From CAYULW01 sp964445815 (GTDB taxonomy: Bacteria > Bacteroidota > Bacteroidia > Flavobacteriales_E > Vicingaceae), in contig CAYULW010000003.1 in the NCBI GenBank assembly GCA_964445815.1, positions 434,001-498,000 of the forward strand: DNA of 64,000 bases, in the 5' to 3' direction. The number at the start of each line of letters is the position of its first letter. Position 1 is the stretch's first letter. Of the stretch, positions 16,618 to 25,622 are shown one piece after another. Under the pieces are notes generated by a model that saw nothing but the letters and a program-made list of their open reading frames with translations, ran no database searches and had not been told where the DNA came from. The position numbers were made by a program, and so were the translations under genes.

Positions 16618-19146
16618 TTAATCTCTGATTACTTTAAAGACCTGTCCTCTTTGACCTTCAATCGATTCTAAAAGGTAAAGCCCTTTTGGCAGGTGACTCA
16701 GGTCTAAGTCAATTGATAATAGGTCATTTGGCCTCTTTTCTATAAGCAACTTCCCGCTTAGATCATACAGGCGAAAAATCTCAGGCGAATTATTTTTCCA
16801 AGAAATATTAACTATGCCTTTACTGGGATTAGGACTGAGATGAATTCCCTCCGGATATTCATTGTCTTGTAATCTTGTTGTTATATTTTTATTGATTAAA
16901 TCGGCTTCCCACATGCCACGACCATAGGTTGCCGCTCTTAATTTTTGAGCACTTCTGTGGATTTCAATCTCGTTGACTTGCACATTGGGAAGTCCTTGAT
17001 TGTATGCATTCCAACCTAGGTTTACAGTTCGATCTTGATAATAAATACCTACATCAGTAGCGGCATATAAAACTTCTGTTAAGGTATCATAAGCTAAATC
17101 ATTCACCGGAAGGTTAGGCATATTGGTTGATAAGTTTGTCCAGTTCTGTCCTCCGTTTCCACTCACAAAGACTTTACTCCCTGTAAAATATCCACTAAAA
17201 CTAATCCACAATGAGTCTTCATATAGGGGATGAACTTCTATATCACTTATCACTCTGTTTGGCAGACCTGTGTTAATTGATGACCAATTAGAACCTCCAT
17301 TGGTCGTTCTTCTAATATTATTGTCATTTGTACAAACATAAATAACGTTTGAATTAGAAGGTGCGACTTTTAGTTGACGTAAGGTTGCACCACCTGAGAA
17401 GTTTGAAATCTTTGTCCAAGAAGTTCCTCTATTGGTCGTTTTCCAAACATTCTCAAATCCGGCATAAAGAGTAAGACTATTGTTGGGATCAATTTGAAAA
17501 GGTGTCACCCAAGCGCCATTTTCTTGATTTCTAATCGATCCATTAATTCCCGTTCTTGAAACTCCTCCATCATAACTACGCTGAATACCCCCGTTTTGCC
17601 ATGAGTAGTAGATGATATTAAAGTTAGTAGGGTCTATTTCTACATTCATACCATCCCCACCCAAAACATGATACCAATTGCCGGTATTGTCTCTATAATC
17701 GCATCCATTATCTTGTGCTCCTGACATAAGTACATTGGCATTTTGTTCAGTTTGTGCCATTTTATAATATTGACCGATACTCAATCCGGTTGAAATATTA
17801 TTCCAATTATTCCCGCTATTAGAAGAATAAAAGACACCGCCATCTGAACCACAATATATTTTTCCATTATACCATTCTAAAGAATGAATGTCAGCATGTG
17901 TATAGCCAATAGTTGAAGGGTAAACCCAGTGGCTCATAATCGTCCAGTTTAGACCTGAGTTAGTACTTTTCCAAACATTTATGCCACCAACGTAAACTTC
18001 ATTCGCATTGATCTGGCTAACTGCAATGGCTAAGTCATACCAACTTTGTCCACCCGTTCCCGTTCCGTCACTGGCTCCTGCCAAAATATTTGGAGAGTTA
18101 GACATTCGGGCAAATGATTGTCCCGAATTTATGGAAAGGTAAAGGCCTTCAAAACTGGCATCAGATTGCTTACCTGCAATGGCGTACACATAATTTGGTG
18201 CTGCTTGGCTAACTGCAATTTCCATTCTGTTTATACTACCGGCAGATGAAATTCCTGTTGTAACAATAGAAAAGCTGTTTCCCCCATCTATTGATCTGTA
18301 AAACTGGTCGGTTGAAGCATAAACAATGCTCGAATCGTTGGGTTTATACTTGACATTCCGAACATTACCACTGAGTACAGTAGACCAACTCGTTCCTGCA
18401 TCATTTGTTTTAAAAAGTCCTGTAGAAGTTGCAACAATCAAAACATTTGTGTCTTGTGGATTCATTGCCATGCGTCTGCAAAGAACATTTTGAGAACGAT
18501 AGTTAATGAGATTTGTAGTGTTCCAAGTACTTCCTCCATCATGAGAGACCAAAACGCCAATTCCATAGGTGTCTCCACTAAAACCATCGCCCGTTGCTAT
18601 ATAAACTGTACTCGGATTAAGCGGATTAATGACAATGTCTGAGACCCCTAATACAGGAAGATCATCACTCATTGCATTCCATGAAGAACCTCCATCAATC
18701 GATTTCCAAAGACCACCTCCGGGTGTTCCAACATAAATCGTATTAGCATTGGTAGGGTCAACTCTCACTGAATTTATTCTGCCATTTCCGGGATTATAAC
18801 TTCTGGAGGTCCATGAGTTTTTACCTAAAGATGTCCAATTCGCACTCTTATGTTGTGGAGAATTGTTTGTCTGCTTGCTAAACTTTTTAAGCTCTTCAGA
18901 AGCAATTGTTACGTCAATTCTTTCTCCTGTCGGGTATACCCGTGGCGACATGAAATTTTCCCAGCGTTTGAATTGTTTGTAGCCCGGTCCTTCTTTTTCT
19001 TTTTCTTTTTCTTTATAGTAATCATTAAATGCTTTTTGAACTTCATAAAAGTTAACTTTAACATCATTCATCTTGTCTACCCATTCTTGAGTATAACCTA
19101 AATTAAAGCTTCCTAAAAACGTTAAAAATAAAATCCTCTTAATCAT
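16618..19146 (-). CDS. Secreted beta-propeller protein (VPS10/BNR-like) with T9SS type A sorting domain
   Basis: The 842-residue protein has a signal peptide (FLTFLGSFNLGYTQ) and a Lys/Glu-rich linker. Many sialidase/VPS10-type repeats follow, of the form GGGLWKSIDGGSSWNAMSDDL and VYVGGINVWKSTNSGLNW. A C-terminal domain beginning HLSPNPSKGIVNISW and ending in GLYLLESIEG plus a basic tail is a T9SS type A sorting signal. It should be exported by the type IX secretion system and kept at the surface or released. BNR/Asp-box repeats occur in glycosidases and adhesins; no catalytic residues could be assigned. It is a distant relative of the 1204-residue protein at 30437. Confidence 0.88.
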   Translation of the reverse strand: MIKRILFLTFLGSFNLGYTQEWVDKMNDVKVNFYEVQKAFNDYYKEKEKEKEGPGYKQFKRWENFMSPRVYPTGERIDVTIASEELKKFSKQTNNSPQHKSANWTSLGKNSWTSRSYNPGNGRINSVRVDPTNANTIYVGTPGGGLWKSIDGGSSWNAMSDDLPVLGVSDIVINPLNPSTVYIATGDGFSGDTYGIGVLVSHDGGSTWNTTNLINYRSQNVLCRRMAMNPQDTNVLIVATSTGLFKTNDAGTSWSTVLSGNVRNVKYKPNDSSIVYASTDQFYRSIDGGNSFSIVTTGISSAGSINRMEIAVSQAAPNYVYAIAGKQSDASFEGLYLSINSGQSFARMSNSPNILAGASDGTGTGGQSWYDLAIAVSQINANEVYVGGINVWKSTNSGLNWTIMSHWVYPSTIGYTHADIHSLEWYNGKIYCGSDGGVFYSSNSGNNWNNISTGLSIGQYYKMAQTEQNANVLMSGAQDNGCDYRDNTGNWYHVLGGDGMNVEIDPTNFNIIYYSWQNGGIQRSYDGGVSRTGINGSIRNQENGAWVTPFQIDPNNSLTLYAGFENVWKTTNRGTSWTKISNFSGGATLRQLKVAPSNSNVIYVCTNDNNIRRTTNGGSNWSSINTGLPNRVISDIEVHPLYEDSLWISFSGYFTGSKVFVSGNGGQNWTNLSTNMPNLPVNDLAYDTLTEVLYAATDVGIYYQDRTVNLGWNAYNQGLPNVQVNEIEIHRSAQKLRAATYGRGMWEADLINKNITTRLQDNEYPEGIHLSPNPSKGIVNISWKNNSPEIFRLYDLSGKLLIEKRPNDLLSIDLDLSHLPKGLYLLESIEGQRGQVFKVIRD
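18991..19014 (-). repeat. Four-copy hexanucleotide repeat coding Lys-Glu
   Basis: Four TTCTTT units on the plus strand encode the Lys/Glu-rich linker (KEKEKEKE) of the T9SS propeller protein. As the unit is six bases, copy changes would lengthen the linker without shifting the frame. Confidence 0.6.
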
Positions 19147-19639
19147 AAACTTTCTCTCCTTTGTTCAGCCAAATTCCCCAAACTTTATTGTAGGCGTGAA
19201 CTTTGTTTGTTTTGGACTTTTCCTGATAAATGGTCCATCCTTGATTTACCCATTCAAATAATCCGCCATACAAGTTATAGACGTTTTTATAACCCATCTG
19301 GTTCAGTTTTTGGGTTATTTTCTCACTTCTGTATCCGACAGAACAATACACTATAATGGAATCGTTCTTATCAATTTTATCTAAAACATTAAAATCGGGA
19401 GTCTCATACCCAATATGAAAGGCATTTTTAATATGACTGACTTTGAATTCTTTTTCTTCACGTGCATCAATAAAGAAACAATTTTTTAGCTGGGCTGCTT
19501 TATCAACATCAATCGTTTCAACATTGTTGCTTAAAAGCCCTTTTAACATTAGTTGATAAGCATTACTCTCTACTCTTTGTGCCATAAATGAAGTTGACAA
19601 AAAAAAGAAAATACTTACTAGGATAAATCTATTCTTCAT
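19139..19639 (-). CDS. Rhodanese-like domain protein, secreted
   Basis: From ATG 19639 the protein has a signal peptide (FILVSIFFFLSTSFMAQ) and one rhodanese domain with FFIDAREEKEFKVSHIKNA and the active-site loop CSVGYRS, so the catalytic cysteine is present. Rhodanese domains transfer sulfane sulfur; a periplasmic location is predicted. The frame is open from 19684 but the inner Met gives the signal peptide and leaves an 11-base overlap with the DUF547 gene. Its 3' end overlaps the start of the T9SS propeller gene by 8 bases, so the three genes probably share a transcript. Confidence 0.87.
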   Translation of the reverse strand: MKNRFILVSIFFFLSTSFMAQRVESNAYQLMLKGLLSNNVETIDVDKAAQLKNCFFIDAREEKEFKVSHIKNAFHIGYETPDFNVLDKIDKNDSIIVYCSVGYRSEKITQKLNQMGYKNVYNLYGGLFEWVNQGWTIYQEKSKTNKVHAYNKVWGIWLNKGEKVYD

Positions 19640-20438
19640 AATAATTTCCGAGTAATAATGTCCAATCGTAATCACTATAAGCAATTTCAGGACGGCGATT
19701 TTCAGGTATTACTCCGTAGGTGTAAAGATACTTGTAAATACCTTCTTTACCTCCAAAGTCACCTCTAAACCAAGAGAAAAGGGGTGTCACAGTGGTTAAA
19801 TGTTCGGTACTATCGTAATGGCATACTTCTTTTAAAAATGAACGGCTCACATCATCAATTTTATCATTAAAATGCTCTGCATCATAGATGGCAATTTTAG
19901 GACAACTCTTTGCTCCACAATTTAAGGCAAAGTGAATCCTACCATCTGTTTCTTTGGTTCTAAATTTTTTTTCCTCTTCAGAAGCAAACGGATTCTTAAC
20001 CAGACCTAAAGCAAGTTTAAATCTGGAACTTCTAATGATTCCATGTTCAATATCATCAAAACTCAATGAATGTTCAGAAACATGAATATTTTTTTTTGTA
20101 AAAAAGGCATTCCTGTTTTCAAATTGCTGTGGATTTTTAGATAAAAAAAGCTGTATGTGTGCATTGTAGATGTTGATCCAGAATGCTTTTTTCTGATCAT
20201 CTGAGTTCAAGCCTTTAGCAAGTGAATCTGAATTAATACGCTTTAAATGCATTAGTAATTCGTTACTTGATTCATTTGATTTTATGCTTTCTAAAAGTTG
20301 AATGGAGAGTAAGATGTACTTGTTGTTTGAATTCTTATCTGTATTGGGTTGAAATGCCAATTGTTTCTGACATGAAAAAGCACAGAAAAAGAAGGATAGA
20401 AAGAAGACGCTACTAAATCGAATGACTGTTCTATTCAT
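19629..20438 (-). CDS. DUF547 domain lipoprotein
   Basis: From ATG 20438 the protein starts with a lipoprotein signal (FFFCAFSCQ). The DUF547 core follows, including KKAFWINIYNAHIQ, GRIHFALNCGAKSCP and a C-terminal FSWFRGDFGG segment. DUF547 proteins are widespread and of unknown function, with two conserved cysteines (present here) that suggest a thiol or metal role. The alternative start at 20474 is unlikely because a -7 promoter element sits at 20462-20469. It overlaps the rhodanese gene, which may act on or with these cysteines; that link is conjecture. Confidence 0.87.
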   Translation of the reverse strand: MNRTVIRFSSVFFLSFFFCAFSCQKQLAFQPNTDKNSNNKYILLSIQLLESIKSNESSNELLMHLKRINSDSLAKGLNSDDQKKAFWINIYNAHIQLFLSKNPQQFENRNAFFTKKNIHVSEHSLSFDDIEHGIIRSSRFKLALGLVKNPFASEEEKKFRTKETDGRIHFALNCGAKSCPKIAIYDAEHFNDKIDDVSRSFLKEVCHYDSTEHLTTVTPLFSWFRGDFGGKEGIYKYLYTYGVIPENRRPEIAYSDYDWTLLLGNYYEE

Positions 20439-20461
20439 TTTTATTTTGAGGTTCTGTGCTT

Positions 20462-20469
20462 CAAAGTTA
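20462..20469 (-). promoter_or_regulatory. TAnnTTTG -7 element for the DUF547-rhodanese-T9SS operon
   Basis: TAACTTTG on the minus strand, 23 bases before the ATG at 20438, matches the -7 consensus exactly and rules against the longer start. Confidence 0.45.
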
Positions 20470-20529
20470 AACACGGCATAAAAGAATGACTGTCTTTGCT
20501 TGGTCTTAATCTCATTAATTCGACTTTGC

Positions 20530-21753
20530 TTATAGAAGGTGATTCTTTTTTTCTATGGAAAGAATCTGTCTTTTTGCCCTGATGAAGTCTTTCTTGTTCA
20601 TTTTGCTTGCTTCGAGGTAGCTCCTGAACTTCTTAGAGTCTTTCATTGAAATATAGGTATGATTGAATTTGCCGAATTGGTATAAAATCAAAGGAGTAAT
20701 GACAAATAGGGGGTGACTCAATACCATTAAACTTAAAGTCAGACCTATTATCCACATCAAGGAAAATAAAGTGTTGAGAGTTAATCTAAAAGAGTCGTAA
20801 AATTCATCCAGTTTGACAAAGTTTTCTGTTATCTGCTTAGATAAAAACAAGGCAGGAAATAAGCTAATGTAGCAGATATTGTAAGTAAGCTTTAATATCA
20901 AGAAAAGACCAAGTGACGCATTTTCATCTGCATTTAATTGATTTATCTTCAGCTTCTTTTTTATGGTCAGTATTTTTTGAACTGCTTTTTGCAATTGCTG
21001 TTTCTCCTGGTTTTCTAATTGGTTAACTTGATCACAATAATTTTTTACTCTTGATAAAGATCTAGAGGGGTTTATGGCAAAGTAGGCCTCTAATGTATTT
21101 TCTTCATCTATCTCTATACTAGCCGCCTTTAAGCCAGAGAAAACGTCTTTGTTTAAAGACTGATAGGCTGTATTAGGATGTTTGATATAATCAGAGCTAA
21201 ACTTACTTAGTACAATGGGCTCCTTAAAACTTAACCATAAAGAATTATGAAAGCACTTTGCTTTCTGATAATTGATTCCTAAAGGTAAAATATTTGTTCC
21301 CAGTTTGAAGTCATTTTTTCTTTCCGCACCAAAGGCAATGCGAGGTAGTCCCTTTTTTAATGGTCTTATTTTTTTATCAATGAGACTTATGCCCTCTGCA
21401 AAGATCAGTATGGCTTCTCCTTGTTCCAAAAGCTGATGACATTCTTCAAAAGTCTTTTGATTTTTTTCTAATTGAGACTGACCTTCTTGTAGTCTGTAAA
21501 TAGGGATTAAGTTTAATGATCTCAGTATAAAAGTAGACCACCTTCTATGGAAAACATCTGAACGTGCAAGAAAATGTAAGGGCCTTTGAACGAAACTGGC
21601 AATAACTATTGCATCTAAAAAAGAGTTGGGATGAGTTGCACCAATTAACAGGGGCCCTGTTAGAGGGATGTGTCCATGTCCGTCTATTTGAATCTCAGCA
21701 TAATGAAAACTTATGCTCTTTCTCATGATAAATTGAAGTATGGAATACAGCAT
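20530..21753 (-). CDS. PlsC-like 1-acyl-glycerol-3-phosphate acyltransferase family protein
   Basis: The N-terminal half of this 407-residue protein carries the acyltransferase motifs GATHPNSFLDAIV (histidine and aspartate of the catalytic motif) and LIFAEGISL (the EG motif). The C-terminal half has two or three membrane helices around residues 280-365. PlsC enzymes acylate glycerol phosphates or related lipids at the inner membrane. The long C-terminal extension is seen in a Bacteroidota subgroup, and the exact acceptor is not known. It starts 5 bases after the GT-C gene stop, so the two are probably co-transcribed. Confidence 0.82.
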   Translation of the reverse strand: MLYSILQFIMRKSISFHYAEIQIDGHGHIPLTGPLLIGATHPNSFLDAIVIASFVQRPLHFLARSDVFHRRWSTFILRSLNLIPIYRLQEGQSQLEKNQKTFEECHQLLEQGEAILIFAEGISLIDKKIRPLKKGLPRIAFGAERKNDFKLGTNILPLGINYQKAKCFHNSLWLSFKEPIVLSKFSSDYIKHPNTAYQSLNKDVFSGLKAASIEIDEENTLEAYFAINPSRSLSRVKNYCDQVNQLENQEKQQLQKAVQKILTIKKKLKINQLNADENASLGLFLILKLTYNICYISLFPALFLSKQITENFVKLDEFYDSFRLTLNTLFSLMWIIGLTLSLMVLSHPLFVITPLILYQFGKFNHTYISMKDSKKFRSYLEASKMNKKDFIRAKRQILSIEKKNHLL

Positions 21754-21758
21754 GAATC

Positions 21759-23663
21759 TTAGAAGTCGTAAAAATGATAATCGCTATCATCAAAAATGCT
21801 GAGCTCAAAGTCACTAATGTAAAATGCTTTTTTTGAAGCATTCCATAGATAAATTTTTATTCTGTCAGTGTCTTTGAATGTAGGTTGATAACCTAGAACA
21901 TGTTTTACAGTGTACCATTTGTTTTCAAGGTAGTAGTTCACGCAATCTGTTGCACGCCAATATACTGAGCCATCATCATTCTCAACGCTAACAACCAGCT
22001 TTAAATCATCAATAATTTCATCATGCTTTAGTTTTAAGGAAATGGTTAAAAAATCTTTCTCATGACAGAAAACGTCTTTTAACTCATTCTCATAGGTCGC
22101 AGCATACTCATTTCCATTTGCTGAGTAAAAGGCATTTGGTGTATTGGAATTACGGTCCATGGTTAGGCCATTTGTATTCCAGAGTGTATCATAATAGATA
22201 AGGCTATGCAGATGTCTAGACCTTGTGGCTTTTGATTTTTTTAAAAGGATGGCTTCACTGTTAAATGCTTTGAAATGTTCTACTTTTTCAGGAAAACTGT
22301 CTTTGGTAAATTCGTATACATCCAGAGGAACAGGTACATTAGCAAACGAGATCAATAGGAAGGGCTTGTTACTTGAATAAATTAAATCTCTGGCTTTAGC
22401 GTTAAAATCCGGTTGCGCGAATTGTTTTATATCAAATGTAATGGAGTCTTCTTTTTCAGGCACATAATACTGAAGATACAATGGGTTATTTGAGTTTGAA
22501 AGGTGTAAAAAAGTATTGTCATACTTTTTCCTCCATTTCAATATGGATTGTGTAACTCCCTTGAAATCAGCAAAACGTTTTTTCGAATAAAACTGCAAAT
22601 CATAGTTTAAAGCATAGAGTCCGGTTGTTACAATTATCATCAGTATCGGAAAAAGTACTTTTTTGCTTATGGTATTAGGAAGTGTTGAAACAAGGAACAT
22701 GAGTAAGAAGGGCATACTGAAAATCAAGATGGAATACTGTAAAATTGGCCCTACCTTAATGGAATAATAATAGGTAGTAAAATAGGGAACTAAAAAAGAA
22801 AACAAAAAGACAACTTGCAGCCATTTAAGCTTGAATTTGTAGATTAAGCCAACAATAAATAGGACAATCAAAGTGAAAAGCAAAAAGCTAGAATTGTTGA
22901 ACGTATACTCTAAAAATGTGAATAAAAAGTCTTCCTCAGGAACCGGAAGCCAGGCAATTGATTTGTGGCTTAGATGCTCCAATGTGATTTCAATGTGTGG
23001 GATATAGAGGATAGCAATTGAAAAACTACTTATCAAATAAGATTTGTAATTATTCTTAGAGATAAAACCAAGGCATAGAATCATAAATATACCTAGTCCA
23101 AAAGCACAAACGTAATTAGAGATTAAACAGAGTATCCCGTATAAAATGCTTGCTACCAAATGAGTAGTTTGCCGTTCTGACAATAATAGTTTTAGGAAGT
23201 GATAGGCAAAGGCTAACATTAAGAATAAGCCTAATACATAGTTTCTACCTATTTGACTGTAAAGTATAAAAAACTGGCTGACAACAAAAAAGGAAAGTCC
23301 GATTAAAGCTGCATTTCGATTAAAGAAATCGTTTAATAGTCTATAAAAATAAATCATTGAGAGACACCCTAGAATAACAAAGGGAAAGCGAAATATGAAT
23401 GCAGCCTTACCAAATAGATTTAACCAAACATAAATAAAGAACTCGAGTAATACGGGATGGTTATCTGTCATTATGCCTTGAGAAATAACATCACCAATGG
23501 AATTGTAGCTAGCTCTGTAAATTGTGCCTAGCTCATCATTGCTCAATGACCAGTCATTAAAGCCATAAAACCTTAATGCAGTGCCAATGAGTAATAAAAT
23601 TATGACAGCTTTATTCTTCCTTATCAAGGAATTAATATCCAAACTTTTGTCGAATAGCTTCAT
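21759..23663 (-). CDS. GT-C fold membrane glycosyltransferase (family 39-like)
   Basis: The 634-residue protein has about ten membrane helices in its first 370 residues and an acidic motif, NDELGTIYRA, in the first extracytoplasmic loop, as expected of GT39/ArnT-like enzymes that use polyprenyl-phosphate sugars. FLNLFGKAAFIFRFPFVI-like sequence after it is typical of the family. A soluble region of about 260 residues follows, perhaps a beta-sandwich. Acceptor unknown. The start at 23663 overlaps rlmB by 32 bases; a TTG codon at residue 13 would avoid the overlap. Confidence 0.8.
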   Translation of the reverse strand: MKLFDKSLDINSLIRKNKAVIILLLIGTALRFYGFNDWSLSNDELGTIYRASYNSIGDVISQGIMTDNHPVLLEFFIYVWLNLFGKAAFIFRFPFVILGCLSMIYFYRLLNDFFNRNAALIGLSFFVVSQFFILYSQIGRNYVLGLFLMLAFAYHFLKLLLSERQTTHLVASILYGILCLISNYVCAFGLGIFMILCLGFISKNNYKSYLISSFSIAILYIPHIEITLEHLSHKSIAWLPVPEEDFLFTFLEYTFNNSSFLLFTLIVLFIVGLIYKFKLKWLQVVFLFSFLVPYFTTYYYSIKVGPILQYSILIFSMPFLLMFLVSTLPNTISKKVLFPILMIIVTTGLYALNYDLQFYSKKRFADFKGVTQSILKWRKKYDNTFLHLSNSNNPLYLQYYVPEKEDSITFDIKQFAQPDFNAKARDLIYSSNKPFLLISFANVPVPLDVYEFTKDSFPEKVEHFKAFNSEAILLKKSKATRSRHLHSLIYYDTLWNTNGLTMDRNSNTPNAFYSANGNEYAATYENELKDVFCHEKDFLTISLKLKHDEIIDDLKLVVSVENDDGSVYWRATDCVNYYLENKWYTVKHVLGYQPTFKDTDRIKIYLWNASKKAFYISDFELSIFDDSDYHFYDF

Positions 23664-24372
23664 AGAGAATAATACCTGCAGATACTGATACGTTTAAAGA
23701 TTCCGTAGTTCCCTTCATTGGGATTTTAACTTTATGATCTGCAATTTTCATCAAATGACTGTTAACACCATTTTCTTCTGACCCCATAATGATTAGACTT
23801 GGTTGCTTAAGGTTTACCTTGTAAATTAATTCTTCGGTCTTCTCTGTACAAACAATGATTTGACATCCGGAGTCTTTGAAATCTTGTGCAACGATAGCCA
23901 AGTCTCTTTCTCTGGATAAGTTTACTTTTAATAGTGCTCCACTGGATCTTTTTATTGCTTCAGCGTTTAATTGCGCCGAACCTTTAACCGGAATTATGAT
24001 ACCCTGAACTCCGCTGCACTCTGCAGTTCGACAAATTGCTCCAAAATTGCCCACATCGCTTACTCGGTCAAGCATTAAGAAAAGCGGAGTTTCTCCAGAC
24101 TCATAAACTTTTGCTAAAACTTCTTGGTAGGGTTGGAACTCAATTGGAGAAAGAAAAGCAACAACACCTTGATGATTCTTTTTATACAAGTGATTTAACC
24201 TTTGGAGAGGCAGGTTTTGACTAGATATCTTATGAGTTTTTAGCAACTTTCTTAATTCTGTAATGTGAGGACCTCTCAGGTCTGACTGTATAAAAACTTT
24301 ATCGATGTCCTTATGTTCTTTGATTGCTTCCATTACAGGATGCATTCCATATATGTAATTTTCATTCTTCAT
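23632..24372 (-). CDS. rlmB: 23S rRNA 2'-O-ribose methyltransferase RlmB (TrmH/SpoU family)
   Basis: The 246-residue protein has the small N-terminal substrate-binding domain (YIYGMHPVMEAI) and a SpoU knot domain with LDRVSDVGNFGAICRTAE, IIMGSEENGV and ESLNVSVSAGIILYEAIRQ, the three SpoU motifs. It methylates a guanosine of 23S rRNA using S-adenosylmethionine. It overlaps the upstream GWxTD gene by 4 bases and the downstream glycosyltransferase by 32 bases. Confidence 0.93.
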   Translation of the reverse strand: MKNENYIYGMHPVMEAIKEHKDIDKVFIQSDLRGPHITELRKLLKTHKISSQNLPLQRLNHLYKKNHQGVVAFLSPIEFQPYQEVLAKVYESGETPLFLMLDRVSDVGNFGAICRTAECSGVQGIIIPVKGSAQLNAEAIKRSSGALLKVNLSRERDLAIVAQDFKDSGCQIIVCTEKTEELIYKVNLKQPSLIIMGSEENGVNSHLMKIADHKVKIPMKGTTESLNVSVSAGIILYEAIRQKFGY

Positions 24373-25622
24373 TTAGCTACTTTTCCTTGTCTCCAAGCAT
24401 CTACTGCTCTATACCAATTGTTTTTATAATTAGCATCTCTAATTAGCTCATAGTCATTTTCTGACCATTCTGTTTTTAACTTTTGGAAGTTAAAACGAAC
24501 GGAAAGAATATTATCTTCCTCTCCATAGAGCCATGTTTCTATTGCATTGTTTTTTTGAACTTGTGCGGGTTGTCCATATACAATATAAATGATCCCCCTG
24601 TCCGTTTTCCATCCCTCTTTATGTGAAGTAAAAAATTGATTTGTTGTTTCTACTCTTTGGTAATATTCCGCAATCATTCGTTTAGCGTGGTTTTGGTCTC
24701 TTGCAAATTGCATCCAAAAGGCTTCAAATTCCTTACGTTTATTAATCCCTTCTTTCAATTTGTTGTACTCATTAGTTGTGCTTATATATCTCAGAGGTTC
24801 AATTAGTTCATGGACCTTTGCTATCTCAGGATAGTGTTCAGAATAGCAAAAAACATAATTTTTTTCGGAGAATTTATCAACGGGGTAGAAACGGTTAACC
24901 TCATCTTCAAACAAAATCAAAGCTTGATTATTCTCGAATTGAATGGTGTCTTGATTTTCAACATTAAATATTTTCTCATTGACTTTAGCCATTGCAAATG
25001 GCGGCGAAGCCTTTTTCCTTGCTTCGCTGTTTGATTCCAGAACAAATAGCGAATCTGAGATTAAATCGCTTTTCTGAATTTCAATACTAACGCCTCGCGG
25101 TATGAAGCTTTGACATAAGACTCTATCATTAAACTTGAACAAAAAATATTGTAGGTTAACATTTTGATCTTTATGTACATCAATGTAATGAACCACATTA
25201 AAATCTTTATACTCATCTCTAACTCTAAGCTCCAATTGGTAAGATTCTCCACTTGGACATTTAATTCTTACTTCCCCCTGCAATAGCTTTGAGTCATTGT
25301 TTTTACCATAATTAAAGAATGTATATGTAGATGAATCAATTAATGCCTGCTTTTGATTCCATAACTTGTATTTGAATCCAACAATACCCGTGGCGGCTGT
25401 ATCATTATCAAACTTGCCGAATAACAAATCATTGCTATTGAGGTTAAAGTAAATTGTTGAGCTGTCTTCTGATTCGTGGAAAACCTTAATTGATGGTTTC
25501 AAAAGTTTTTGGTCTTTATCATATAGATAGGTGTAATCAGATTCTATGGTTCTTTGACTTGGATAGCAAGCCCAGAATCCAACAAGCACTATTATTGCAA
25601 TATAACTAATAGACTTATTCAT
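24369..25622 (-). CDS. GWxTD domain lipoprotein
   Basis: From ATG 25622 the protein opens with a lipobox signal (IIVLVGFWAC) and ends with a GWxTD domain, seen as KEGWKTDRGIIYIVYGQP, followed by ETWLYGEED. The GWxTD domain is found in Bacteroidota and related phyla and has no assigned function. The region before it (about residues 40-300) looks beta-rich. The annotated frame is open to 25634, but the inner Met gives a better signal and an 8-base overlap with rmuC. It should be a membrane-anchored lipoprotein. Confidence 0.85.
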   Translation of the reverse strand: MNKSISYIAIIVLVGFWACYPSQRTIESDYTYLYDKDQKLLKPSIKVFHESEDSSTIYFNLNSNDLLFGKFDNDTAATGIVGFKYKLWNQKQALIDSSTYTFFNYGKNNDSKLLQGEVRIKCPSGESYQLELRVRDEYKDFNVVHYIDVHKDQNVNLQYFLFKFNDRVLCQSFIPRGVSIEIQKSDLISDSLFVLESNSEARKKASPPFAMAKVNEKIFNVENQDTIQFENNQALILFEDEVNRFYPVDKFSEKNYVFCYSEHYPEIAKVHELIEPLRYISTTNEYNKLKEGINKRKEFEAFWMQFARDQNHAKRMIAEYYQRVETTNQFFTSHKEGWKTDRGIIYIVYGQPAQVQKNNAIETWLYGEEDNILSVRFNFQKLKTEWSENDYELIRDANYKNNWYRAVDAWRQGKVAK

